Below, one piece after another: positions 1-9,700 of a stretch of 64,000 bases of DNA. Origin of the DNA: Christensenella sp964592155 (GTDB lineage: Bacteria; Bacillota; Clostridia; Christensenellales; Christensenellaceae); NCBI GenBank assembly GCA_964592155.1, contig CAZQDA010000003.1, forward strand, positions 20,729-84,728, read 5' to 3'. Each line of letters starts with the position of its first letter. The first letter of the stretch is position 1. A program made the position numbers and the translations under genes. The notes beneath the pieces are model-generated. The model ran no database searches. It had not been told where the DNA came from and saw only the letters and a list, made by a program, of their open reading frames with translations.

Positions 1-297
1 GGACAGGTTTGACGGTCCTGAGAACATCATCGGCTTGCCGTTCTCGTCCACGAAGGTTTCTGTGTTCAGGTTCATAATTCTTCCCCACAAATATTCATCT
101 GTGGTAAACTCCTGCGCCAGCAGCGTGCTTCCGTATTTTTTGCCGTCTACTTCAATGATGCTTCCGTTTGCCTGGTTCGGAAATGCAAGCTGCGAAATTC
201 CTGTCACAACCATCGGATAAACAAACCCGCAGATCAGCGTCAAGATCAGCATAAAAATCAGCGCCGGCACAGCCACCTTTTTGATATGTTTTAACAT
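1..297 (-). CDS. kdpC: KdpC, potassium-transporting ATPase subunit C (3' end outside window)
   Basis: KdpC is the single-span subunit that stabilises the KdpFABC high-affinity K+ pump in the membrane. The first 99 codons are visible, starting at the ATG at 297 behind AGGAGG with good spacing. One membrane helix lies at about residues 8-28, followed by the periplasmic-type region with a family-typical stretch around GSIIEVDGKKYGSTLLAQ and WGR. The family is usually about 190-200 aa, so roughly half is off the window. It lies 11 bp after kdpB in the same operon. The identification is secure from sequence and order; the C-terminus cannot be judged. Confidence 0.93.
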   Translation of the reverse strand, partial: MLKHIKKVAVPALIFMLILTLICGFVYPMVVTGISQLAFPNQANGSIIEVDGKKYGSTLLAQEFTTDEYLWGRIMNLNTETFVDENGKPMMFSGPSNLS

Positions 298-308
298 GTT
301 CTTTCCTC

Positions 309-2378
309 CTAAAATAATCCAGCGGCAACGAGCAGCATATCGATCAGCTTGATCGCGATGAACGGCAGGATCACGCCGCCCACGCCAAACACCAGCAAAT
401 TCCTTGATAACAGCTTGTTTGCAGGCACTTCCCTGTATTTCACTCCCTTGAGCGCCAGCGGTATCAATGCAATAATAATCACTGCGTTATAGATCACCGC
501 TGAAAAAATGGCGCTTTCCGGACTCCTAAGACCCATAATGTTGAGCGCCTGCAGCTGTGGGAAAAGCAATAGGAACAGCGGCGGGATAATCGCGAAATAT
601 TTTGCGATGTCGTTGGCAATGCTAAAAGTTGTCAGCGCGCCGCGCGTCATCAACAATTGCTTGCCAATCCGCACAATGTCAATCAGCTTGGTGGGCGAAG
701 AATCGAGATCCACCATGTTTCCCGCCTCTTTTGCGGCCTGTGTGCCCGTGTTCATCGCCACCGCCACATCCGCCTGTGCAAGCGCGGGCGCGTCGTTTGT
801 GCCGTCGCCCGTCATGGCCACCATATGCCCGCTCTTCTGATAATCACGAATCAGATCGAGTTTCCCTTCCGGAGTCGCCTCTGCAAGAAAATCATCCACG
901 CCCGCTTCCGCCGCAATTGCTGCAGCGGTTAGCGGGTTGTCTCCCGTGATCATAATTGTCTTGATCCCCATCTTTCGAAGGTCTGCAAACTTTTCCTGTA
1001 CCCCCTGCTTGATGATGTCCTTCAAATGGATGATCCCAAGAATCTTTCCGTTTTTTGCGACCACCAGCGGCGTTCCTCCATTGTTCGCCACCCGCTTAAC
1101 CACCTCGCCGCATTCTTCGGAATAGACGCCGCCCTTTGCTTCCACAAATTCTTTCACCGCGTCTGCCGCGCCCTTGCGCACCTCATTTTCTTCATAATCC
1201 ACGCCGCTCATTCTTGTTTTTGCGGAAAACGGAATAAATGTAGCGTTCAATTCTCCAATGTTGCGTCCGCGGATGCCAAACTCCTCTTTTGCAAGCACCA
1301 CGATGCTTCTTCCTTCCGGCGTTTCATCGGAAAGGGAGGAAAGCTGCGCCGCATCCGCAAGCTCCCTTACGTCCGTTCCGTCCACCGGAATAAACTCGCT
1401 CGCCTGCCTGTTCCCCAGAGTAATCGTGCCCGTTTTGTCCAGCATCAGTACATCCACGTCGCCGGCGGCCTCAATCGCACGTCCGCTCATGGCAAGCACG
1501 TTTGCCTGATTCAGCCTGCTCATCCCCGCAATGCCAATCGCGGAAAGCAGCGCGCCAATTGTCGTGGGCGCAAGGCACACAAGCAACGCCAGCAAAGAGG
1601 TCACCGAAGTGGGATTCATTTCCATTCCCTGCATCTGCGCGGAGAAATGCGCGAAAGCATACAAGGATACGGTCACCACCAGAAAGACAATCGTAAGCGA
1701 CACCAGCAGAATCTGCAGCGCCAGTTCATTCGGCGTTTTTTTACGCGCCGCGCCCTCCACCATGGCAATCATTTTGTCAAGAAAGCTCTCGCCCGGATTG
1801 CTCGTCACATGAATCACAAGCCAGTCCGAGATCACCGTCGTGCCGCCTGTCACGGCGCACCTGTCTCCGCCGCTTTCGCGGATCACGGGCGCTGATTCTC
1901 CAGTAATCGCGCTTTCGTCCACAGAGGCCGCGCCGTCAATCACGTCGCCGTCCGCCGGAATCTGTTCTCCGGCTTTCACCAGCACAATATCCCCCTTGCG
2001 CAGGCTGGAAGCAGGCACTTCCTCCACCTGATCGGGCTGCTCTGCGGAAGGGATTTTCTTTGCCGTAATATCCCTTTTTGCCGCGCGCAGCGCATCCGCC
2101 TGCGCTTTTCCCCTGCCCTCCGCAATCGCCTCTGCAAAGTTTGCAAACAACACGGTCAGCCATAAAAGAACCGCGATGCCAAGGATAAATACCGGCGTAT
2201 TGTCTTTGATTCCGGCGAGCGCCAGCACATACAGTACCGTCGTCAGAATTGCCGCGACATACACAATGAACATCACGGGGTTCTGTATCTGTGTTTTGGG
2301 ATTCAGCTTCACAAACGAATCCCTAAGAGCGCGTCCGATCATTTGTTTATTTACGAATTTTGTTTTCTTCTCTTTCAC
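309..2378 (-). CDS. kdpB: KdpB, P-type ATPase catalytic subunit of the K+ pump
   Basis: KdpB is the ATP-hydrolysing subunit of KdpFABC, which imports K+ at micromolar concentrations. At 689 aa it is the normal family length. Visible motifs are TGES of the actuator domain (159-162), the PTTIGALLSAIG membrane segment (from about 271), the phosphorylation motif DKTGT with Asp314, and GDGTNDAPALA of the P-domain. Several transmembrane helices lie at each end. The start is a GTG at 2378 preceded by AGGAG. It sits 13 bp after kdpA. No kdpD or kdpE is seen; they may lie beyond kdpC, off the window. Confidence 0.97.
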   Translation of the reverse strand: MKEKKTKFVNKQMIGRALRDSFVKLNPKTQIQNPVMFIVYVAAILTTVLYVLALAGIKDNTPVFILGIAVLLWLTVLFANFAEAIAEGRGKAQADALRAAKRDITAKKIPSAEQPDQVEEVPASSLRKGDIVLVKAGEQIPADGDVIDGAASVDESAITGESAPVIRESGGDRCAVTGGTTVISDWLVIHVTSNPGESFLDKMIAMVEGAARKKTPNELALQILLVSLTIVFLVVTVSLYAFAHFSAQMQGMEMNPTSVTSLLALLVCLAPTTIGALLSAIGIAGMSRLNQANVLAMSGRAIEAAGDVDVLMLDKTGTITLGNRQASEFIPVDGTDVRELADAAQLSSLSDETPEGRSIVVLAKEEFGIRGRNIGELNATFIPFSAKTRMSGVDYEENEVRKGAADAVKEFVEAKGGVYSEECGEVVKRVANNGGTPLVVAKNGKILGIIHLKDIIKQGVQEKFADLRKMGIKTIMITGDNPLTAAAIAAEAGVDDFLAEATPEGKLDLIRDYQKSGHMVAMTGDGTNDAPALAQADVAVAMNTGTQAAKEAGNMVDLDSSPTKLIDIVRIGKQLLMTRGALTTFSIANDIAKYFAIIPPLFLLLFPQLQALNIMGLRSPESAIFSAVIYNAVIIIALIPLALKGVKYREVPANKLLSRNLLVFGVGGVILPFIAIKLIDMLLVAAGLF

Positions 2379-2391
2379 GATCTTTTCACTC

Positions 2392-4131
2392 CTAACCTAT
2401 CATCTGGAAAAATTCCGCAATCGGACCGACCGCAAGCGCCGGCAAAAAGCTCAGTGCGCCCACCAGCAGCACCACCAGTATCAGCACCGCGATAAATAAA
2501 GCGTTGTGCGTGGGCAGTGTGCCTGCGGATACCGCGATCTTTTGTTTGCGTACGAGCGATCCCGCGATTGCGAGCGTCGCAAGCATGGGCATAAACCGCA
2601 CAAACAACATCACCGTGCCAATTGCTGTATTCAGGAACGGTGTATTTGCATTGAGCCCCGCAAAGGCGGAACCGTTGTTCCCCGCGCCGGAAGAAAACGC
2701 ATACAATACCTCGGAAAACCCATGCGGCCCTCCATTATTGAGGCTGTCCATCACAGACGGCACATAACTCGCCAGTGCCGTGCCAATCAGTGCCGCAAGC
2801 GGCGTGGCGAGGCAGACGAGCACCGCCATCTTCATCTCATACGGTTCTATTTTCTTCCCAAGGTATTCCGGCGTTCTTCCCACCATCAGTCCCGCGATAA
2901 AAACCGCGAGTATGGCAAACGCCAGCATTCCGTAAAGCCCGCATCCCACGCCTCCAAAGATCACCTCGCCAAGCTGCATCTGCAGCATGGTAACCATTCC
3001 GCCAAGCGGCGTATAACTATCATGCATCGAGTTTACGGAGCCATTGCTCGCCGCCGTGGTAAACGAGGCCCACGTGCTGGAGGTCGCAATTCCAAACCGC
3101 GCTTCCTTCCCCTCCATATTACCGCCCGGCTGCCCGTCCGTACTCATATTGACCATGCCATCCTGAGCAAGCTGCGGCGTTCCGTTTGCTTCATTGACTC
3201 CAATCACCGTAAGGAAGCCAACCAGCATAATGAGCATTGCAAGGAATATTGCCACGCCCTGCCGCTTATCCTTAACATTCCTGCCGAATGTAAAGCACAG
3301 CGCCGCAGGAATCAGCAGCAGCGAAATCATTTCGATCAGATTGGAAAAGATCGTTGGATTTTCCAGCGGCATCGCAGAGTTCACCCCAAAGAATCCGCCG
3401 CCGTTCGTCCCCAGCTGCTTGATCGCCACCTGACTTGCGGCTGGTCCCTGCGGAATCACCTGGCTTGTCACCACGCTTCCGTCCTCCAGTGTAATCGGAT
3501 GCAGCAATTGAACTTCGGTATAAGCCGAAAGATTCTGCACCACGCCCTGCGAAACGAGCAAAATCGCAACAATCAATGAAAGCGGAATCAGCACATACCA
3601 AACCACTCTTGTCATATCCACCCAGAAGTTTCCGATTCCCATCCCTTTTTCTCTTGTAAAAGCACGGATCAGCGCAAATAAAACCACAATTCCGGTTGCG
3701 GCTGATACAAAGTTCTGTGTGGTGAGTCCCAGCATCTGCGTCAGGTACGAAAGCGTGCTCTCGCCGGAATACGATTGCCAGTTGGTGTTGCTCACAAAGC
3801 TTGCCGTCGTATTGTAGGCCAGATGCCATGACGTTCCATCAAGGCTTTCCGGATTCAGCGGCAGGCCGCCCTGCGCCATATTCAGGAAAAAGAGGATCGC
3901 AAAGCCAAACACGCTAAACATCACGCAGCAGGCCGCGTACTTCTTCCAGCCCATATCCTCATTCTTATCCACATGTAATACTTTATACGTAAAATTCTCC
4001 ACCGGAACCAGTACTTTGGAAAGGAACGTCTTTTCACCATTCATCACTTTTCCAATGTATTTGCCCAGCGGAATTGCCAGCGCGACGAGTATCACAATGT
4101 AAAAAACATACTGTAATATCTGGCTGCTCAT
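2392..4131 (-). CDS. kdpA: KdpA, potassium-binding channel-like subunit
   Basis: KdpA forms the K+-selective path of the Kdp pump and belongs to the superfamily of K+ transporters with four pore loops. The 579-aa protein is slightly longer than the E. coli one. It shows the conserved segments FVSNTNWQSY and TNGGGFFGVNSA, with about ten hydrophobic helices. The ATG at 4131 overlaps the stop of the small kdpF by the sequence ATGA, which implies translational coupling. No broken motif was noticed. Confidence 0.97.
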   Translation of the reverse strand: MSSQILQYVFYIVILVALAIPLGKYIGKVMNGEKTFLSKVLVPVENFTYKVLHVDKNEDMGWKKYAACCVMFSVFGFAILFFLNMAQGGLPLNPESLDGTSWHLAYNTTASFVSNTNWQSYSGESTLSYLTQMLGLTTQNFVSAATGIVVLFALIRAFTREKGMGIGNFWVDMTRVVWYVLIPLSLIVAILLVSQGVVQNLSAYTEVQLLHPITLEDGSVVTSQVIPQGPAASQVAIKQLGTNGGGFFGVNSAMPLENPTIFSNLIEMISLLLIPAALCFTFGRNVKDKRQGVAIFLAMLIMLVGFLTVIGVNEANGTPQLAQDGMVNMSTDGQPGGNMEGKEARFGIATSSTWASFTTAASNGSVNSMHDSYTPLGGMVTMLQMQLGEVIFGGVGCGLYGMLAFAILAVFIAGLMVGRTPEYLGKKIEPYEMKMAVLVCLATPLAALIGTALASYVPSVMDSLNNGGPHGFSEVLYAFSSGAGNNGSAFAGLNANTPFLNTAIGTVMLFVRFMPMLATLAIAGSLVRKQKIAVSAGTLPTHNALFIAVLILVVLLVGALSFLPALAVGPIAEFFQMIG

Positions 4132-4217
4132 TGCCTATCCCCCCTTAACAGGACTGCGAACAAATACACAAAAAGCGCCGCCGCAACCATCCCAATGATA
4201 GCGATTACCACAAACAT
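4128..4217 (-). CDS. kdpF: KdpF, 29-aa membrane subunit
   Basis: This short ORF encodes one hydrophobic helix beginning MFVVIAIIG and ending in LRGDRQ, which matches the size and place of KdpF, the small stabilising lipid-like subunit of the Kdp complex. The stop codon overlaps the kdpA start. Two in-frame ATGs are possible (4223 and 4217). The second is chosen because AGGAG lies 7 nt upstream of it, while the first is only 1-2 nt from the same site. Sequence conservation in KdpF is low, so the call rests mainly on position and hydrophobicity. Confidence 0.85.
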   Translation of the reverse strand: MFVVIAIIGMVAAALFVYLFAVLLRGDRQ

Positions 4218-4261
4218 AACCATTCTCCTTTCTTAAGTCCAAATCATTTGAGTACAGTTGC

Positions 4262-4330
4262 ATTATATGCCCGCGCAAATAAAGACGGTGTTAGGGTTCT
4301 TCCTGCTCGCATTAAGATTGTATAAAGATA
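4262..4330 (-). promoter_or_regulatory. kdp promoter with possible KdpE box
   Basis: A perfect -10 TATAAT lies at 4262-4267 on the minus strand, about 45 nt before kdpF. No recognisable -35 lies 17 bp upstream, as expected for an activator-dependent promoter. At 4311-4330, about -56 to -75 from the likely start, the minus strand reads TATCTTTATACAATCTTAAT. This resembles the T-rich KdpE site of E. coli kdpF in both composition and distance. The box assignment is an inference. Confidence 0.45.
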
Positions 4331-4395
4331 GGCTGCAAATTTTCTCACCTCCAGCTTAGTTTGCCTGCAAACCATCTGTTCTCCTTGCCCGTCCC

Positions 4396-4416
4396 AAAAC
4401 CGAAACGTTTTGTTTT
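4396..4416. promoter_or_regulatory. Imperfect second operator-like dyad
   Basis: A dyad centred on AAACGTTT at 4406/4407 pairs 8 of 11 positions per arm. It shares its central AAACGTTT with the perfect operator centred 78 bp away at 4484/4485. It could be an auxiliary site for the LacI regulator (looping distance about 7.4 turns) or a catabolite-type site. No data distinguish these. Confidence 0.3.
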
Positions 4417-4431
4417 ATTACAAAATAGTTC

Positions 4432-4498
4432 TTTACATTTCCTTTTACAGATGGTATTTTTATAGCATATCAATAAATCTAAACGTTTAGATTTATTG
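4432..4498 (+). promoter_or_regulatory. Promoter and 28-bp palindromic operator of the LacI gene
   Basis: A plausible promoter has TTTACA (4432-4437), a 17-bp spacer and TATTTT (4455-4460). Just downstream, 4471-4498 is a perfect 28-bp palindrome with core TCTAAACGTTTAGA, placed at the expected transcription start, 22 bp before the regulator's ATG. The central CG flanked by A/T arms is typical of LacI-family operators, so autorepression is likely. Confidence 0.7.
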
Positions 4499-4520
4499 TG
4501 ATTTGTAAAGCAGGTTTGTT

Positions 4521-5522
4521 ATGACATCCTATACAATCAAAGACGTTGCCAAATTGGCGCAGGTTTCTGTCGCAACAGCCTCCCTCGTGATCAATGGGAA
4601 GCCGGGCGTAAAGCCGGAAACACAGAAGCGGATTTTGGCAGCAGTCAAACAACTGAATTATACGCCCAACGCAAGCGCGCGCAATCTGATCCGGCAGCGG
4701 TCAAATACCCTTGGCCTCGTCGTGAGTGACCTTGTGAATCCTTTTTTTGGAATGCTTGCAAACGAGATTAGCACCGCCGCCTCTATGCGCGGGTATCAGC
4801 TTTCCATCGGTGTGTCCAATAACAGTATTTCAAAGGAGGCAGACTGCATCGCCCGCTTCACGGAAGAGCGCGCAGAAGGAATCATCATCACGCCCTCCTA
4901 TCTGACCGACTACGATTTACAGCACCTTTACCGTCTTCGTTCCGCGGGAATTCCTTTTGTTTTTGCTTCCACGCGTTATGCGGGAATCAAGGCGGGCTGT
5001 GTGATGTGTGATATCAAAAAAGGCTCCTATCTGCTGACAAAGCATCTGCTTAAGACCGGACATCGAAAAATTTACCTGATGGGCGGGCCCAAAACAGCTA
5101 TGTTCTCTTATGAACGCTTTGCGGGATATCAGCAGGCCTATGAAGAGGCCGGTCTTTCCTACAGCGACTCCTGGCTGATTGAATCCTCTCCTGATTTTGC
5201 GGGAGGGTACGCCGCCGCACACAGGCTTCTTAAAGATAAGCCCGACGCAATCACCGCAATCAACGACCTCACCGCGATGGGGGTTTTAAAATATTTGAAA
5301 GATCAAAAGATTAAAGTGCCGGACGACATTTCCGTCGCCGGATATGACGATCTGATCTACTCCTCGATTTTGGAAACGCCTCTTTCAACCGTGCGCCAGC
5401 CCATTGCGGAAATCGCTGATAAGGCGATAGAGGTGTTATGCGGACAAATCAGCAATCCGGATCAGGAGGAAAAAGACCATTTTATCGATCCTGTCTTAAA
5501 GCTGAGGGACAGCACAAGATAA
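4521..5522 (+). CDS. LacI-family transcriptional regulator
   Basis: This is a DNA-binding repressor with a periplasmic-binding-protein-like effector domain. The helix-turn-helix occupies about residues 4-50 (TIKDVAKLAQVSVATASLVING, with the hinge region following), and the Peripla_BP-type domain runs from about 60 to 330. The length of 333 aa is normal. Its ATG at 4521 has only a weak AGG upstream. The gene is 12 bp before a uroporphyrinogen-decarboxylase-family gene, so the pair is probably one autoregulated operon. The effector is unknown; it could be a sugar or a demethylation-related substrate given the neighbour. Confidence 0.9.
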   Translation: MTSYTIKDVAKLAQVSVATASLVINGKPGVKPETQKRILAAVKQLNYTPNASARNLIRQRSNTLGLVVSDLVNPFFGMLANEISTAASMRGYQLSIGVSNNSISKEADCIARFTEERAEGIIITPSYLTDYDLQHLYRLRSAGIPFVFASTRYAGIKAGCVMCDIKKGSYLLTKHLLKTGHRKIYLMGGPKTAMFSYERFAGYQQAYEEAGLSYSDSWLIESSPDFAGGYAAAHRLLKDKPDAITAINDLTAMGVLKYLKDQKIKVPDDISVAGYDDLIYSSILETPLSTVRQPIAEIADKAIEVLCGQISNPDQEEKDHFIDPVLKLRDSTR

Positions 5523-5534
5523 CCGGAGGATTTT

Positions 5535-6614
5535 ATGGAACACAAAGAACGTTTTGCCCGGGCGCTGCGGCTTGAAACGCTCGACCGCATGCCGCATTCC
5601 GAACAGATGATTCACGATTCGCTCGTTGCCAAAATCACGCGGCAGTCTTTGCCGGATGATGATGGAAATGCGCTGTTTAAGTGGATGAATATGCCCATGA
5701 CGGATGAGAACTTCTCGCGCCATGTCGCGGCGAGAAAATTCATGGATTTTGACCATGTGCAGGTTTTCCCAATGGAGCCTTTTTGCGATTGCGGAACCTC
5801 GGCACACGGAAACCGTCTTGTGCGCGACGTTTGGGGCGCCACCCTCGAGCTGACGGACGAGTCCACAATCATCATCCAAAAGCCGATTGAGGATGTGCGG
5901 CAAGCTCCTTCTTATGAGTTTCCGGCAATCGAGGCGTTTGGCTTTGAAAACATACGCCGCTGGGTGGAGGAAGACAGCTTTTTTGTCGCTCCGCAGGTGG
6001 ATACCGGCTATTTCAAAATTCACCAGCTTGTGGGCTTTGAGGAATATATGGAGGGAATTTATACGTATCCTAATCAAATCCACGCCCTGATGAAAAAGTT
6101 TGTGGATTTTCAAATCGCGCTGATCGATAAACTGATTGACATGGGCGCGGATGGCATCTGGCTTTCTGATGACCACGCGTATAACAGCGGCCCTTTTATT
6201 GCGCCGCATATGCTGGAAGAGTTTGACTTTTCCTATATGAAGCAAGTCGTAAACCACATCCACAGCCGGAGGCGTCCCGTGGTGCTGCACAGCTGCGGAA
6301 ACTTAAACCAGACAATCGAGCTGCTGATCGCAACAGGAGTAGACGGGCTTCATGCAATTCAGCCTTCCGCTCACAATGATATTTACGCCTATAAGAAAAA
6401 ATACGGGGACAAACTTTGCCTCATTGGAAATCTGGATATCAATTATCTGCTTCCGGAAGGCTCGCCTGCACAAATCAGGGCAAAGGTGGAAGAAATGGCG
6501 CAGAATCTGTTTTATGACAAAAAAGGCTTTGTCTTATCCACCTGCAACCTTTTGAATCTTGACGTTCCTGTTGAGAATGCGATTACCATGCATCTCACAG
6601 CGTCGGCTTTTTGA
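5535..6614 (+). CDS. Uroporphyrinogen decarboxylase family protein
   Basis: The 359-aa protein is a URO-D fold member. It ends with family motifs including LHSCGN (about residue 253-258), followed by a segment on a buried helix reading GVDGLHAIQP. The HxCG pattern is the zinc-binding motif of methylcobamide:CoM-type methyltransferases rather than of haem-pathway HemE, so a role in methyl transfer or in metabolism of a small molecule controlled by the adjacent LacI regulator is more likely than haem synthesis. No corrinoid protein gene is nearby. The ATG at 5535 has CGGAGG 6 nt upstream. The substrate is unknown. Confidence 0.8.
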   Translation: MEHKERFARALRLETLDRMPHSEQMIHDSLVAKITRQSLPDDDGNALFKWMNMPMTDENFSRHVAARKFMDFDHVQVFPMEPFCDCGTSAHGNRLVRDVWGATLELTDESTIIIQKPIEDVRQAPSYEFPAIEAFGFENIRRWVEEDSFFVAPQVDTGYFKIHQLVGFEEYMEGIYTYPNQIHALMKKFVDFQIALIDKLIDMGADGIWLSDDHAYNSGPFIAPHMLEEFDFSYMKQVVNHIHSRRRPVVLHSCGNLNQTIELLIATGVDGLHAIQPSAHNDIYAYKKKYGDKLCLIGNLDINYLLPEGSPAQIRAKVEEMAQNLFYDKKGFVLSTCNLLNLDVPVENAITMHLTASAF

Positions 6615-6666
6615 AGCGGTTTAACGGCACAAACGATAAGTGAAACCGTCCGCATAAACTAATTGG

Positions 6667-6696
6667 TGTCACAGGCTTACAGTTCGCCTTGTGACA
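6667..6696 (+). other. Stem-loop after the URO-D gene
   Basis: TGTCACAGGC pairs with GCCTTGTGACA across a 9-nt loop. No T-run follows, so it may protect the mRNA end rather than terminate transcription. Confidence 0.4.
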
Positions 6697-6732
6697 AATT
6701 ACAATCATTTCGCAATGCAGAACATTCCCATA

Positions 6733-6776
6733 AAAAAGAAAGAGCGCCCTTGTTACTTCCGGCGCTCTTTCTTTTT
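6733..6776. terminator. Bidirectional intrinsic terminator
   Basis: A near-perfect 16-bp stem (AAAAAGAAAGAGCGCC with GGCGCTCTTTCTTTTT) has an A-rich 5' side and a T-rich 3' side. It serves the LacI/URO-D pair from the left and the PAS kinase from the right, whose stop codon lies within the right arm. Confidence 0.9.
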
Positions 6777-9700
6777 ATCTTTTTCCATAAAACGCCTGCG
6801 CAAGCGCTCCGAATAAAATGTCTCCGTCAATCGGCTTTGTCAGATAATCATTCATGCCAATCTGTCTGGCGTACTCGATTTCCTCCTGAAACGCATTTGC
6901 TGTCATTGCAAGGATGGGAATCTTTTGCGCACCCTCTTTTTTCATGGCGCGAATTTTTTGCGTTGCTTCCAGTCCATCCATTTCAGGCATCCGTATATCC
7001 ATCAAAATTGCCTGATAATATCCGTCCGGAGCCGCCATAAAGCATTCCACCGCTTTTTTCCCATTTTCCACATGCTCCACTTTCAGGCCTTTTGTCTCGA
7101 GCAGTTCCCGTGCGATTTCCAGATTGATCTCATTATCCTCCACCAGCAAAATGCGCTCCTGTTTAAACTGAATTTCCTTTTCTGCCGGCACATGGTTCTG
7201 TTTTATGCGCCTATGCGCCTTACTCGAGCTGCCTGACAATTCACTTGTCCGCTCCAGCGGTAATACCACAGTAAAACAGCTTCCCTTGCCTACCGTGCTC
7301 TTCACCGAAATGCTCCCTTGCATCAAGCGCACCAGATTCTGTGTAATGGAAAGCCCCAACCCTGTCCCTTCAAAAACTCGTCCGCCCATCGCGTGTTCCT
7401 GCTCAAACGGATCAAAAAGCCTGTCCAAAAATTCTTTGGACATTCCGATGCCATTATCCTCTATCGTAAACCTCAGCTTCGAACTTCCCTCATGTTCTTC
7501 GGCAACCGCAATATCAAGCGCAATCTTTCCCTGCTGTCCGGTATATTTCAGCGCATTGCTCAAAAGGTTCATCAACACCTGATTCAGCCTCAATACATCG
7601 CCGATGTATTCCTCTTCCACAGCATCGTCCACAGAAACGTCCAGTTTTTGCTCCTTGTAGTACGCTTGCGCGTACACAACCCCTGTAATATCTTTGACCA
7701 GCGCCCTAAGGTCAAACCGTTCTTTGATCATATCCATCTTTCCGCTTTCGATCTTTGACATATCCAGAATATCATTGATCAGGGAGAGTAAAAATTTCGC
7801 GGAAACATCAATCTGCTTTAAACATCCTTCCACTTTTTTCGTGTCCGCTGTGCTTTCCGCCGCAATTCCCGCCATTCCGATAATCGCATTCATGGGCGTC
7901 CTGATGTCGTGCGACATCCTCGAAAGAAAATCTGTCTTGGCATGGTTTGCCTGCCTTGCAAGCTCCAGAGCGTCCTGCAACGCCGTCCGCTTGCTCTCCT
8001 CCTCTGTTTTCGCGTCTTCGAGGTCTTTTAAATAAAGCATTACACGAAACCTGTCCGCGTCATACATTACACACTGCGCCTGCATGGAATACCATCGATA
8101 GCTTCCGTTCGGCATAAGCCTTGGCGCTTCCAGATAAACTTCGCGCTGCCCCCTCTGAAATGCGCTAAAGAGCGCCGACGAGCGAAATAATCTCCTGTAT
8201 TCCGCCTTATAATCCGGATGAATAATTTCCTGTTCCATCTTTTCAAAATGCTGATCCAGCGTAAATGCCGCCGGAACACATTCTAGTCCCTCGCCGTCAT
8301 TTTGGTTTTGCCAGATAAACATTTCTCCTGTCGTAAGGTCTCCTTCATAAATCGTATCATATAAGCTGTTCGCAGCCGATGCAAACCTGCGATTCGCGTT
8401 TTCCCGCTCTTCCTTTGCCATATGCAGCTCATGGATATCACGGGAAATAAGAATCGCTTTTTGATCGTCACTAACCATATTCTCGATTGAAACCGCCGTA
8501 ATCTCCACCCAGCGATACCCCTCCGGCGTGAAAACGCGTAACTCTCTGCGGATTTTTTTCTCCCCCTTCGCAAACCGCTTGCGGAGCGCGTCCAGTGAAA
8601 ACGCAGCCCAAAAAGCGTCTCTGTCCGCCGGATAAAGAACGGCCTCGCTGTATTTCTCACTGTCCTGTTCATAAACTCCCTGTTCGCGTCCGCCGTCCCA
8701 TGGCTTATGGGATCGATGCCATACATAAGTACCCTTAGTTATGTTGAGTGTCACGGAATCTTCAAACAATGCCGTAACCCCTGCCGTAAACTCCTGACGC
8801 TCCTGCTCCATCCATTTCCGGTCGTCAATTGTGGAAACCATGATCATTGCCATAATATCCCCAAAGGAGTTGTCCTCCATCCTAACCGCACTCGTTAAAG
8901 TCCAGTGATATTCGCCATCTTTTCCCAGCCGTCTGCATTCCGCATAGCTGTAATTTTCACCTTTTGCAAAAACTTCCAAAAGCGCATTTTTGTTCATCTT
9001 CTGATAAAATCCCTGCCTGTCCGCAGGATGAATCCGCGGCAAGACAACGCTCTCAAACTCCATATCTCGCGGGTCTTTCCTATCGTCATAGGTTCCACGG
9101 CTTTTGATAAACTCAAATTTATTTTTGCTGAGGTTCAAATAAATTACCTTGTCATATATGCGGTCAATTGCAACCTCCAGCGTCTGGTTTACAATTTTTT
9201 CCTTGAGCTTTGCGTCCTGAAACGCTTGCATATCCCGCGCGGCGGCAAGCAGCGTATTTTTGTCACGATCAAAATAAGAAAAAGTCATGCTTTTCCAGTG
9301 TATGCTGCCGTCCATCTCGAGAACCCTGTAAAAAATATTGTGCTCATGATTGTTTTGGTTAAGATGCCCCAGTATATTTTCAATACGGAACTCCCGCTCT
9401 GCCATTTCCTGGTCTTCTTTATAGACGCTCCCACCGATAAACGCCCCGCATTCGCGCTCATAATTTCCATCCGCCGGCGCGCGGGAAAAAGGCCCGTCCT
9501 CCGGCAAATAGGCGCAGTGATAATTTCCTGTCTTCAGATCGATCGCCGCGAGAAGCTGATAATCCTTATTGCACACAAAATTACATATCCTCTGTAAATA
9601 TGCGTTTTTATCTTCATTTTCCTTGATTTGATTAATATCTCTCAGCGTTCCAATAATGCGCACAACCTTGCCGCCTTCACGGATCGCGTCTCCCTGAAAA

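Noticed and set aside
1026..1895. 289-codon open frame on the plus strand inside kdpB
   Set aside because: It is antisense to kdpB, with basic low-complexity content and no ribosome site.
2506..3579. 357-codon open frame opposite kdpA
   Set aside because: Shadow of kdpA; composition unlike a real protein.
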